Shown in pieces: positions 5,656 to 14,752 of a stretch of DNA of 17,592 bases. The notes beneath the pieces were generated by a model, which saw only the letters and a list, made by a program, of their open reading frames with translations, ran no database searches and was not told the origin of the DNA. A program made the position numbers and the translations under genes. Source of the stretch: DASRVA01 sp050732935 (lineage in GTDB: Bacteria; Gemmatimonadota; Gemmatimonadetes; JACCXV01; JAHWKZ01); NCBI GenBank assembly GCA_050732935.1, contig JBOHRW010000198.1, positions 1 through 17,592 on the forward strand, in the 5' to 3' direction. The first letter of the stretch is position 1, and each line of letters begins with the position of its first letter.

Positions 5656-5987
5656 GCATCACGACCCATGTCCTGGACACCGCGCGCGGGGAGCCTGCGT
5701 CCGGGATCCTCGTCCACCTGGAGACACGGGACGGGGAAGGATGGCGCGAGCTGGGCTCGGGGCAGACGGACGAAGACGGCCGGGCCAGGGACCTGCTCGG
5801 CGACGGCCGGCTCGAGCCGGGGAGCTACCGGCTCCGGTTCGCGACCGGCGAGTACTTCGAAGCGCTGGGAATCGAGAGCTTCCACCCCGAGGTCGCGATC
5901 GTCTTCCGAATCGGCGACCCCGACGAGCACTACCACGTGCCGCTTCTCGTCAGTCCGTTCGGCTACACGACCTACCGGGGGAGCTAG
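5652..5987 (+). CDS. uraH: 5-hydroxyisourate hydrolase (transthyretin-like)
   Basis: A 111-residue enzyme opening 5-hydroxyisourate to OHCU, the step before UraD. It carries all marks of the family: N-terminal TTHVLDT with His6, the GRARDLL segment with Arg44, the HYHVPLLVSPFGYTTY block (93-108) and the exact C-terminal tetrapeptide YRGS (108-111). No periplasmic signal is present, so it is cytoplasmic. ATG starts inside the uraD stop (ATGA). The gene ends 35 bp from the stop of the convergent aldolase gene, with no strong terminator visible between them. Confidence 0.96.
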   Translation: MSITTHVLDTARGEPASGILVHLETRDGEGWRELGSGQTDEDGRARDLLGDGRLEPGSYRLRFATGEYFEALGIESFHPEVAIVFRIGDPDEHYHVPLLVSPFGYTTYRGS

Positions 5988-6022
5988 CACGCACGATCAG
6001 CGACGCGCGTGTACCGGAGATC

Positions 6023-7381
6023 TCAGCCGGCCCGCCGCCCCTGGAGGATCTTGCCGAAGGAGCGGCTCCGCAGCTCCTCCAGGTTGAGGCCCGTCGCCAC
6101 CGCCTCGGCCTCGGTGATGGCCCCGCAGTTCATGCCTCTCAGGAAATGGTTGAGGAGCGCCTGACCGGTGGCGGCGTCGTCGAAGACGTCCCCGCTCAAG
6201 GTGGCGCGCGCCGCCCGCTCGACGAAGTGGCGGAGCCGCTCCGAGGCCTCCTCGAGTCCCTCCAGAAAGAAGGCGTAGAGGGTGGCGTAGCGGGTCGGCA
6301 GCTGGGCCGGGTGGAGATCCCAGCCCTGGTAGAAGGCGTGGCGCAGGCTGTGGCGGATGTGGTCCGCATGGAGCCGCCATCCGCGATGGACGGCCTCGCG
6401 GTTCTCCCGCTCCTGTTCGGGCGTGAGCGGGGCGTCCACCGTAGCCCGGTGGGGCGGGGCCGGAAGGACGTTCGTCGCGCCGTCCGAGAGCCAGACACCC
6501 GTCTCGTTCAGGGCCGCCTGCATGAGGTGACGCGCGAAGTCGCAGGCCGGGTGGTCCAGCGTCTGGTGGGCGGCCGTGATCTGGAGGCTCGCCGTGTGGT
6601 CGTAGACCCCGAAGTGGGCGGCCGAGCAGCGCCCCTGGGCGGCTTCCACCAGGGCCGGAAGGGCGATCTTCCCGTCCAGGCCGACCAAGGACTGCGGGGT
6701 CTCGATCATGAGCTCGAGACGGAACTCCTCCGGGATCCCGAGCTTCGTCTCCAGCGCCTCGAAGAGCTGGACCACCGCGCCGACCTGGTCGGCGAGCACG
6801 ACCTTGGGCAGCGTCACCACGAAGCCGGGCGGGACGAGCCCTCCGGTCTCCTCGACGAGCGTCGTCAGAAATAGATCCAGCGTCCGGGCGCCGCGGTGGA
6901 GATAGCGCGCGTTCAGCGGCTTGATCCGGATCCCGACGAACGGCGGCAGGGTCTCCTCGGCGAGTCCCCGGGCCACTTCGCTGGCTGACTCGACCGCGGC
7001 CCGGTCCTCCTCCTCGTCGGGCCGCTCGCCGTAGCCATCCTCGAAGTCGATCCGGAAATCCTCGACCGGCTCCCGCTCCAGCTTCTCGATGACGCGACGG
7101 TAGATCGTCTCCTCCAGGGCCTCCGGCAGGCCGACGGCCTCCGCGAACGTCGACGGATCGGGTGCGTAGGCGCGGAGCGTCCGGAGAGCCACGTCGCCCA
7201 GCTTCCTGGCGAGATCGGAGCGGAAGAGGTCGGCGCCGCCGTAGACCGTGTGGACGGGTTGACGGTCCGGACGCTCACCGGGACGAAACTTGGCCCACGC
7301 CGTCAGGCGATCCTCGAGCGGGGCGAGGAGCTCGCTTAGCCGCGCGTACGGCAGCGAACCCGAGGGCCTCGACCCGCTCAC
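6023..7381 (-). CDS. CitE/HpcH-like aldolase superfamily protein (DUF6986-type), purine-linked
   Basis: A 452-residue protein starting at a GTG inside the upstream FAD-subunit stop (GTGA). The C-C lyase fold of CitE/HpcH proteins is suggested by FRIDFEDGYGERPDEEE (109-125, like the DLEDAV-x-P strand), VGIRIKPLNARY (149-160), VVTLPKVV (188-195), LELMIETPQSLVG (222-234) with candidate metal ligand Glu227, and HFGVYDHTASLQI (257-269) with candidate metal ligand Asp261. A long C-terminal extension follows (His/Tyr-rich, 330-370, then helices), which ordinary CitE lacks. I recall related actinobacterial proteins near allantoicase and malate synthase genes, but the reaction is unknown. Coupling to xanthine dehydrogenase suggests it handles a C2/C3 product of purine breakdown such as glyoxylate; this is inference. 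Confidence 0.75.
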   Translation of the reverse strand: MSGSRPSGSLPYARLSELLAPLEDRLTAWAKFRPGERPDRQPVHTVYGGADLFRSDLARKLGDVALRTLRAYAPDPSTFAEAVGLPEALEETIYRRVIEKLEREPVEDFRIDFEDGYGERPDEEEDRAAVESASEVARGLAEETLPPFVGIRIKPLNARYLHRGARTLDLFLTTLVEETGGLVPPGFVVTLPKVVLADQVGAVVQLFEALETKLGIPEEFRLELMIETPQSLVGLDGKIALPALVEAAQGRCSAAHFGVYDHTASLQITAAHQTLDHPACDFARHLMQAALNETGVWLSDGATNVLPAPPHRATVDAPLTPEQERENREAVHRGWRLHADHIRHSLRHAFYQGWDLHPAQLPTRYATLYAFFLEGLEEASERLRHFVERAARATLSGDVFDDAATGQALLNHFLRGMNCGAITEAEAVATGLNLEELRSRSFGKILQGRRAG

Positions 7382-8210
7382 GACGCGAGCCCTTCGCCAT
7401 CGACGCCGGGCCACGCGTGGAACAGGACGCGCGCCAGCGTGGCCTCGCGATAGAGCGCGGTCGAGCGGAGGTCGTCGATCGGCTCTACATCCGCGCGAAT
7501 CGCGGGCAGGAGCTCGTCCGGGGAGCCGGGTATCCATCCTTCCTCGAGGAGCGCCTCCAGAGCCGCGCAACGCTTGACGGTGGGCGCGACGCTTGCCGCG
7601 ACGACGCGCCACCCCGCGTCCGAACGGGCGATCGCGAGCCCGACCTTGGCGATCGCCTGGGCGCGCCGGGAGCCAACCTTGAAGAAGCGCTGGACGGGGC
7701 GCGCCCGCCGCGGGATCCGGACCGCGGTGACGAGTTCGTCCGGCTGAAGCTCCATCTTCTTGTACCCGTGATAGAACTCGTCCAGTAGCACCTCACGGCA
7801 GCCGCGAACCGAGACCAGCAACACCGTCGCATCGCAGGCCATGAGGACGGGGACGCCGTCGGCGGCCGGCGAGGCGTTGGCGATGTTGCCCGCCCAGGTT
7901 CCCCGGGCCTGGATCTGGATGGCGCCGACCTGGCGGGCGGCTTCGACCAGGATGGGGAGCTCGGCGGTCGCGCGGGGATCTCGGACCACATCCCAGTAGG
8001 TGGCGAGGGCTCCCAGCTCGAGCCATCCCTCCATCCAGCGAAAGCGCCCCAGCTCCTCGAGGCCCCACAGGTCGAGGTACGTCCGCTCGCGGGTTTCCGG
8101 ACGCACCGGCCAGTGGACCAGGAGATCCGTGCCCCCGGCCATCGGGACGACCTCTCCTTCGGCTCGCATCCCGAGCGCCTCGTCCAGGGAGCGTGGTACG
8201 AGGACACGCA

Positions 8211-8211
<1 letters not shown>
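7378..8211 (-). CDS. Xanthine dehydrogenase FAD-binding subunit
   Basis: A 277-residue FAD subunit of the molybdenum hydroxylase family (CoxM/PucC type). It passes electrons from the 2Fe-2S centres to NAD+ or another acceptor. The pyrophosphate-binding loops are VVPMAGGTDLLVH (about 22-34) and QARGTWAGNIANASPAAD (about 101-118). KVGSRRAQAIAKVGLA is the standard C-terminal block of the FAD domain. The ATG at 8211 overlaps the stop of the iron-sulphur subunit (TGATG), and the TGA overlaps the GTG of the aldolase gene. No frameshift or missing motif is seen. Confidence 0.93.
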
Positions 8212-8700
<489 letters not shown>

Positions 8701-8711
<11 letters not shown>

Positions 8712-10917
8712 GCGGATTCGCCTTGTCGGACGTGGCTACGTGCAGCGTCGCGAGCCGCTCGGGCGTCACCGGGATCTCGCGAGGATCGGTCCCGGTCGCG
8801 CGGGCGATCGCGTTCGCCACCGCCGGCGCCGGCCCGTCGATCGGAAGCTCGCCGATCCCCTTGGCGCCCTGCGCGCCTTCGGCATAGGGGTTCTCCACGA
8901 AGTGGACCTGGATTGGCGGCACGTCGTCGCTGGTGGGGATGACGTAGTTGGTGAGCTGACCGTTGGCCATGCCGCCATCCTCCCAGTGGCACTCCTCCAT
9001 GAGCGCCCAGCCGATCCCCTGGACCACGCCGCCCTGGATCTGGCCGCGAGCCAGGGTCTCGTTGAGGACGCGGCCGACCTCCTGGACGGCCACGAAGTCG
9101 GTCACCCGGGCGCCGCACGTCCGGAGATCCACCTCGACCTCCGCCACCTGAACCGACCATGCGAAGGCGGCGTAGGCATCGCCCTTGTAGGTCCCCTCGT
9201 CCCATTCGATCCCCGGCGGGCGCTCGTACTCGGCCTGGCCGACCGGCGTGTCCCCGGGATGGTCCTCCCGCCATCGGGCGATGGCCGAGCGAAACGCTTC
9301 GCCCCGGTCCTCGTCCATCAGCCCCACCTGTCGACGCAGATCGTCGCACGCCAGCTCGACCAGCCGCCCCACCACCATCGCCGTCCTGGACGCGACGGTC
9401 GGCCCGCTGTTGGGGACGCGCCCGGTGTCGGCCTCGGCGATGACGACACTGGCGGGGTCCAGCCCGAGCCGCTCGGCGGCGATCTGGGTGAACACGGTGA
9501 GCGTCCCCTGGCCCATCTCGATGTTGGCGCTACGGACCTCGACCCGGCCACCCTCGAGGCCGGCGACGTCGAGCCGGGACGCCAGGACGACCTCGCCCAC
9601 GCCGGTGAACCCGGCCCCGTGATGGAAGCACGAGAGCCCGATCCCGCGGCGCAGATACGGATGCGAGGCGTTGAAGGCCCGGTGATCGGTCTCGCGAAGC
9701 CGGTAGCGCGACACCTCGATCGCGTGGTCCAGGAGCGCCACGCGGGCGGTGCCGTCCTGGATCACCTGGCCGGTGGCCGTCGACTGTCCGTCCTGGATCA
9801 GGTTGATCCGCCGCAGTTCGATCGCGTCCACGCCGATCGCCTCCGCCACCCGATCCATATGCCGCTCGTTGGCGAAGATCGTCTGCGGGGCGCCAAAGCC
9901 CCGGAAGGCGCCGTGAGGCGGGGAGTTGGTGAGGACGGCCCGGCCGCGGATCCGCACATGGTCGCAGGCGTAGGGACCGGCGGCGTGGATCACGCCGCGC
10001 GAGAGGACGACGGGGGAGAGCGTCACGTATGCGCCGCCGTCCAGGACGACCTCGATATCCTGCGCCACCAGCCGCCCGTCCGCGTCCACCCCCGTCCGAT
10101 GACGGACCCACGACGGATGGCGCTTGGTCGTCGCGACCATGTCCTCGCCGCGGTCGTAGACGATCTTGACCGGGCGGCCGGCCTTCATGGCCAGGAGCGC
10201 GGCGTGGAGGGCGATCATCGACGGGTACTCCTCCTTGCCGCCGAAGCCCCCCCCGGTGGGCGCCTGGACCACGCGCACCTCGTCGGGGCCGCGACCCAGG
10301 GCGTGCGCGAACGCCTTGTGAACGTAGTAGGGACACTGGAGGCTCCCCTTCACGATCACGACGCCGTCCTCGATCCAGGCCAGCATGCCCTGGGGCTCGA
10401 TGTAGACGTGCTCCTGGGAGCCCGTGCGGTAGGTCCCTTCAACCACGTGTGCCGCCGACGCCAGCGCGGCCTCGACGTCGCCCTTCTCGATCGCGATCCG
10501 CTTGAAGACGTTGTCGTCTCCGTGCTGGATCTGGTCGGGGCGCGGCTCGATCGTGAAGTCGAAGACGGCCGGCTCGGGGTCGATCTCGATCGCTACCGCG
10601 AGCGCCGCCCGGCGCACGACCTCGCGGGACCGATGGGCGACCAGGACCACCGGCTCGTGGAGATGTCGAACCGTCTCGCTCGCCAGGACGGGCTGGTCGC
10701 GCTCGATGAGGAGGACCGCGTTGTCCCCGGGGATGTCGCGGTGGTCGACGACGACGATGTCCGACCAGTCGACGTCCGGGTCGAAGCGGACCCCGCGGAT
10801 CCGCCCCCGCGGTGCCGGGCTCCGGACCGTCATCCCCCAGAGGACGTCCTCGACCGGAAGGTCGTCCACGTAGCGCTCAGCGCCGGTCAGCTTGGAAAGG
10901 CCCTCGATCCGCTCCAT
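8701..10917 (-). CDS. Xanthine dehydrogenase molybdenum-binding subunit
   Basis: The catalytic large subunit, 738 residues from the ATG at 10917; a GTG at 10971 would add 18 residues. It oxidises hypoxanthine/xanthine to urate. It begins with the hammerhead domain (IEGLSKLTGAERYVDDLP). Molybdopterin contacts follow: QAPTGGGFGGKEE, HGAFRGFGAPQ, IEMGQGTLTVFTQIAAE and SRTAMVVG. Near the end is GAQGAKGIGE, whose final Glu (about residue 690, 48 residues from the C-terminus) is the catalytic base. The substrate could be another purine or aldehyde, but the flanking urate-pathway genes favour xanthine. No XdhC-type sulphuration factor is in the window. It lies 60 bp (or 6 bp with the GTG) after the patatin gene on the same strand. 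Confidence 0.93.
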
Positions 10918-10977
10918 CGTGGGCTCAAGTTGGATCGACCGCGCCGATCCGGGCAACCCGGCGCGCGCCACTCGGCG

Positions 10978-13197
10978 TCAGAAGGTGGTGCCGATCGCGA
11001 CGTAGACCCGGTCGTCGCCGTCCTCGCTCACGCCGTAGGCGAGGAAGACGGGGCCCAGCCCGGTGTCGGCGCCGAGCGCCACCGTGCCGGCCCAGAGGAG
11101 GTCCCCGAGCTCGATGTCCCGGCCACGGTCCCAGACGTTCCCGCCCTCGGCCCACGCAGCGAGATAGACCCCCCGCAACGCGGGCGGGATGCGGGCCAAC
11201 CGATAGAGGTAGCCGACCCGTGCGACCCCCAGGTACGACCCTCGGAGCGCCCCTTCTCCGAAACCGGACAGTGAGAGAAAGCCGCCCAGGCGAAAGGCGT
11301 CGTAGGCGGGAAGGTCGCTCCCCAGGCTCGAGCCCAGCGTCGCGCTGGCGAAGCCCGTGTGGGGGCCGGTCGTCGCGAACGCCTTGGCCTCGAGCTCGAC
11401 CCAGTCGTAGTCGCGATGGCTCCCGAGACCCTCCCGCGAGAGCAGGCCCTGAAGCCGGAGGAAGGTCCCCTGATGCGGGAAGCTCACGTCGTCGAGACGG
11501 TCCGCTACCACACGCAGTAGCAGTGCGCCGTGATCGACATCGAAGGCAGGCAGGTCCGCCGCGCCCGCCTCGACCTCGGCGTCGATCCAGCCGCGCCGAA
11601 GCCCCGCGCGGACCTCGGCCGATCGACCCAGGCGACGACCGAAGTCGACGCCGATCTCGGTGCGATCGACGCCGTACTCCGCGGCCAGCCGACCGCCCTC
11701 GAAGACCGACTGCTGGCTGGACAGCCAGCCGGCCCTGGCCGCGACGAACCAGCGCCCCGCGAAGTCGAGCGGCTGGTCCCACGCGGTCTCGATCCCGGCC
11801 GTCTCGCCGAGGCGGAGGTCGGTTCGCCACTCCGCGCCGCGGGGGCCGATCCGGCGCCGTGTCAGGTCGATCACCGCATCGTAGGTGACGAACCCCGTCC
11901 GGAAGTCGTCGCCGCCGGAATCGAGGACGAGCCGGAGGCCGGCATCCAAGTAGTTGGGTCCCCACGGCTTCTCTTCCGCCTCGTACGTAAGGACGGTCTT
12001 TTCATCCCGCCGATCGATCCCCCATCGGACCCGCTCGAACTCGCCCAGCGCGTAGAGCCGGGCCGCATCCTCTTCCAGAGGCTCCAGAGCGAGGCGATCG
12101 CCGGGCCGGGTCGTGATTCGCTCCGCGCGTCGACGCGGGTCCAGCCACTCTGGGGTGTCGAAGGCCACCTCGTCGATCACCAGCGGTGGGGTCGCAAGGG
12201 GTCGATGCCGGTGACTCTCCCAGGCGTCGGGGGAGAGGGACAGGCCGTCGAGTCGGTCGGCCGCGGAGTGCACCGCCTCGCTTCCCAGGTCGATCAGCCG
12301 ATCGCCGGCCTCGAAATCGAAGATCCCATAGCCCTCCAGGTCGGGAGCGAGGACCAGATTGGCGCGCTCGAGCTGCTCGGCTAGGCGGGTCCGGGAGACG
12401 ATGGCCGCCGTGCGTTCCAGGACGTCGAACGGGGAGCGAATCTCGTCGTCCGCGTCGATCGGGAGGCTGACGTCGACGGCGATCACCACGTCCACCCCGA
12501 GGGCCCGGACCTCGTCGACCGGCAGGTTGTCGGTGAGCCCGCCATCCACCAGCACTCGACCCTCCAGCTCGACCGGCGTGAAGACGGTCGGGATCGCCAT
12601 GCTCGCCCGCAGGGCGGTGGGAAGATCGCCTTCCCGCAGGACAACCCGCTGGCCGGTCTGGACGTCGGTGGCGATTGCGAGGAAGGGAATGGGAAGCTCG
12701 TCGAAGGAATCCACGGCCGCGACGGCGAACGTGTGCCGGCGGAGGAGCTCGCCCAGCTCCTGACCGGCGATGAGCCCGCCCGGCACCTGGAGGCCGTCAC
12801 CATCCACGCCCATCTCCAGCTCCCACACATAGCGCCGGTCGTCCTCGCGCCGCCGGAACTCCAACGACCGGCGGACGGGGGTGTCGCTGAGCACCCGCTC
12901 CCACTCGACCCCGGCCAGCGCCGCTGCGATCTCCTCCGGGGAGAGCCCCGAGGCGTAGAGCCCGGCCACGATGGCCCCCATGCTGGTGCCGCCGATGACG
13001 TCGATCGGCACGCGCATCTCCTCGAGCGCCTGGAGGACTCCCACGTGGGCGATCCCGCGCGCCCCGCCCCCGCTCAGCGCAACGCCGACCCGCGGTCGAT
13101 CAGCGGGGGTCTGGGCGCGGAGGTCGGTCAGGTGAAGGAGCGAGACGGCGAGGATGACGCCGGCGAGGAGGGGCGAGGAGCGCGGGCGACACGACAT
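10978..13197 (-). CDS. Type Vd autotransporter: patatin-POTRA-Omp85 barrel (PlpD-like)
   Basis: A 739-residue secreted lipase-like protein. Residues 1-29 form a signal peptide (RPR, then a hydrophobic core LLAGVILAVSLLHL, then RAQ). The patatin domain (about 36-310) has the oxyanion loop SGGGARG (42-48), nucleophile GTSMG with Ser72, and VDGGLTDN with catalytic Asp218. A POTRA-like segment follows (about 335-405), then a C-terminal barrel of alternating strands (405-739) ending in Phe with Gly/Ser-rich LGGFLSLSGFGEG and DGDDRVYVAIGTTF. This is the PlpD architecture: the barrel exports or anchors a phospholipase A1/A2. The ATG at 13197 is preferred because it begins the signal peptide; a TTG at 13233 is possible. 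It is upstream of and co-oriented with the xanthine dehydrogenase genes. Confidence 0.9.
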   Translation of the reverse strand: MSCRPRSSPLLAGVILAVSLLHLTDLRAQTPADRPRVGVALSGGGARGIAHVGVLQALEEMRVPIDVIGGTSMGAIVAGLYASGLSPEEIAAALAGVEWERVLSDTPVRRSLEFRRREDDRRYVWELEMGVDGDGLQVPGGLIAGQELGELLRRHTFAVAAVDSFDELPIPFLAIATDVQTGQRVVLREGDLPTALRASMAIPTVFTPVELEGRVLVDGGLTDNLPVDEVRALGVDVVIAVDVSLPIDADDEIRSPFDVLERTAAIVSRTRLAEQLERANLVLAPDLEGYGIFDFEAGDRLIDLGSEAVHSAADRLDGLSLSPDAWESHRHRPLATPPLVIDEVAFDTPEWLDPRRRAERITTRPGDRLALEPLEEDAARLYALGEFERVRWGIDRRDEKTVLTYEAEEKPWGPNYLDAGLRLVLDSGGDDFRTGFVTYDAVIDLTRRRIGPRGAEWRTDLRLGETAGIETAWDQPLDFAGRWFVAARAGWLSSQQSVFEGGRLAAEYGVDRTEIGVDFGRRLGRSAEVRAGLRRGWIDAEVEAGAADLPAFDVDHGALLLRVVADRLDDVSFPHQGTFLRLQGLLSREGLGSHRDYDWVELEAKAFATTGPHTGFASATLGSSLGSDLPAYDAFRLGGFLSLSGFGEGALRGSYLGVARVGYLYRLARIPPALRGVYLAAWAEGGNVWDRGRDIELGDLLWAGTVALGADTGLGPVFLAYGVSEDGDDRVYVAIGTTF

Positions 13198-13275
13198 GTC
13201 GGCAAAGCTTCGCCGCTCCGCCCGGATCAGCAACCGGGGGGCCGTGGCACGGCTCCTGCAAAAAGGGGCTGCCGT

Positions 13276-13344
13276 ATGGATTTCCTGAGCCGCGCCCTCA
13301 TGGTGTTCGTCTTTCTGCAGACCTTCAGCCTGACCCCGGTCTAG
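13276..13344 (+). CDS. Possible 22-residue hydrophobic peptide
   Basis: MDFLSRALMVFVFLQTFSLTPV is preceded by AAAAAGGGG about 7 nt before the ATG. The core is hydrophobic and could insert in the membrane. It lies between the divergent patatin start and the small cationic peptide gene. Support is only the ribosome-like site and composition; it may be chance. Confidence 0.2.
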   Translation: MDFLSRALMVFVFLQTFSLTPV

Positions 13345-13374
13345 CCAACCACGGCCCGGGTGCCGCGTATCGCG

Positions 13375-13491
13375 CTACCGGCGCCTGCGGTGGGGACGCG
13401 GCCGCCGCTCGAAGCGGTGGGCCTGGACGGCTGTGGGCTTCAGGACCGCCAGAACCGTCGTCCCCACCAGAATCCCGATCATCTCCAGCAT
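13375..13491 (-). CDS. 38-residue cationic single-pass membrane peptide
   Basis: The product begins MLEMIGILVGTTVLAVLKPT, a single hydrophobic helix, and ends in a strongly basic tail FERRPRPHRRRR. The start is unusually well supported: GGAGGAGG (13498-13505) lies 6 nt before the ATG, a near-ideal Shine-Dalgarno. Its 5' end faces the ferritin gene across 104 bp, so the two genes diverge and may share control. No family is recognised. The topology would put the Arg-rich tail in the cytoplasm, where it could bind nucleic acid, acidic lipid or a partner protein; this is inference. Confidence 0.55.
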   Translation of the reverse strand: MLEMIGILVGTTVLAVLKPTAVQAHRFERRPRPHRRRR

Positions 13492-13595
13492 GATATGCCT
13501 CCTCCGTCCGTGTCTGCTATTCTCATCGAGTATCGCGTCATCGCCTCCCCCAACGTGACGCCCGACCACGAGGTTTCAGCCAAGGAGACGGGTCG

Positions 13596-14093
13596 ATGCT
13601 GAGCAAGAAGATCCAGGCCGCCCTCGACGATCAGATCAACAACGAGTTCTACGCGGCATACCTCTACCTCTCGATGTCGGGCTACTTCCAGGGACGGAAC
13701 CTGACCGGCTTTGCCCACTGGATGCGGCTCCAGCGCGAGGAGGAGATCCTGCACGCGATGAGGATCTTCGACTTCGTCTACGACCGGAACGGGGAGGTCG
13801 AGCTGCAGGCGATCAAGAAACCTCCCGCCACCTTCGATTCGCCGGTGGACGTCATGGAGCAGGCGTTCGAGCACGAGAAGGCGGTGACGGGGAAGATCAA
13901 CGACCTCTACGAGCTGGCCGTCAAGGAGAAGGACTACCCCGTCCAGGCGCTCCTGCAATGGTTCATCACCGAGCAGGTCGAGGAGGAGGCGAGCGCGCTC
14001 CAGATCGTCGAGCGGCTGCGGATGATCGGGGACGACAGCGCGGCGCTGCTCATCCTCGATGCCGAGATGGGGAGCCGCACGACGACCGAGTAG
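13596..14093 (+). CDS. ftnA: Ferritin (FtnA type)
   Basis: A 165-residue iron-storage ferritin that oxidises Fe(II) and stores Fe(III) in a 24-subunit shell. The ferroxidase ligands align with E. coli FtnA even in numbering: Glu17, Glu50, His53, Glu94, Gln127 and Glu130, with Tyr24 conserved. There is no haem-ligand Met at the bacterioferritin position, so it is not a Bfr. The ATG is preceded by AAGGAG at 8 nt. It is a single gene that diverges from the small cationic peptide and converges on the methyltransferase gene 12 bp away. No Fur-box-like palindrome is clear upstream. Confidence 0.96.
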   Translation: MLSKKIQAALDDQINNEFYAAYLYLSMSGYFQGRNLTGFAHWMRLQREEEILHAMRIFDFVYDRNGEVELQAIKKPPATFDSPVDVMEQAFEHEKAVTGKINDLYELAVKEKDYPVQALLQWFITEQVEEEASALQIVERLRMIGDDSAALLILDAEMGSRTTTE

Positions 14094-14105
14094 CGGCGGG
14101 CGCGC

Positions 14106-14738
14106 TCAGCCCGCAGCCGCCCGGCCGCGGATCATCCGGCCCAGAAGTCGCGGCGTGCGAGGGAGCCAGAAGCGGTCGATCGCCTCGATCTCGAACCCCG
14201 CCTCCGCGATCCGCCGCTCGGTGTCGCGCGCGAGCACGCACCCGCAGCCGAGACGGCCCCAGAGCGGCTGAACACGCCTCTGCCACCGTTCCACGCCGGG
14301 ATCAGGCGCCAGCACGTGCTCGAGGAAAACTAGGCGGCCCCCCGGCGCGAGCACCCTTCGCGTCTCCTCGAGGGCCAGGACGGCATCCGGGATCGTGCAC
14401 AGGACGAGGACGGCCACCACGGTGTCGAACGCGCCGTCTTGGAAGGGAAGCCGTTCGGCGCTGCCGGCCACGAGACGGACCGCTACACGCGCGTCTTCCC
14501 GGTTCTGCGCGGCACGCCGGTTCATGCCGGCGGAGGGCTCGATCGCCGTGACCGAGCGGACGGCCTCACCGTAGAACGGCAGGTTGGCACCCGTTCCGAC
14601 GCCGATCTCCAGCACCCGACCGCTGGCTTCGGAAACCGCCCGCCGCCGCTCCTCGCGAAGCTCGGGCGTATCGGTCCGCTCCATGATCCAGGGAAAGATC
14701 CGCTCGGAGTAGAAGCCTCCCCGAGCATAGGAGCCCAT
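14106..14738 (-). CDS. Class I SAM-dependent methyltransferase (UbiE/METTL7-like)
   Basis: A 210-residue Rossmann methyltransferase. Motif I is VLEIGVGTGANLPFY (42-56), the acidic end of strand 2 is AIEPSAGM (65-72), motif II/III is LPFQDGAFDTVVAVLVLC (97-114), and motif post-III is VLAPGGRLVFLEHV (129-142). The LEIGVGTGANLPFY wording and C-terminal W-x-R-x-G-CGC segment resemble the METTL7/phospholipid methyltransferase-like group. The substrate cannot be read from the sequence and may be a lipid, quinone or small thiol. The start is 14 nt after the stop of the GroES-like gene, so they are probably one operon. It is convergent with ferritin. Confidence 0.85.
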   Translation of the reverse strand: MGSYARGGFYSERIFPWIMERTDTPELREERRRAVSEASGRVLEIGVGTGANLPFYGEAVRSVTAIEPSAGMNRRAAQNREDARVAVRLVAGSAERLPFQDGAFDTVVAVLVLCTIPDAVLALEETRRVLAPGGRLVFLEHVLAPDPGVERWQRRVQPLWGRLGCGCVLARDTERRIAEAGFEIEAIDRFWLPRTPRLLGRMIRGRAAAG

Positions 14739-14752
14739 CCGGCGTGGGGCCC

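Noticed and set aside
5627..6874. A 415-codon plus-strand frame through uraH and into the aldolase region
   Set aside because: It overlaps uraH in another frame and lies antisense to the aldolase; composition is that of a shadow frame.
13198..13233. Upstream TTG start for the patatin autotransporter
   Set aside because: It would add 12 charged residues ahead of an otherwise standard signal peptide, and no ribosome site supports it.
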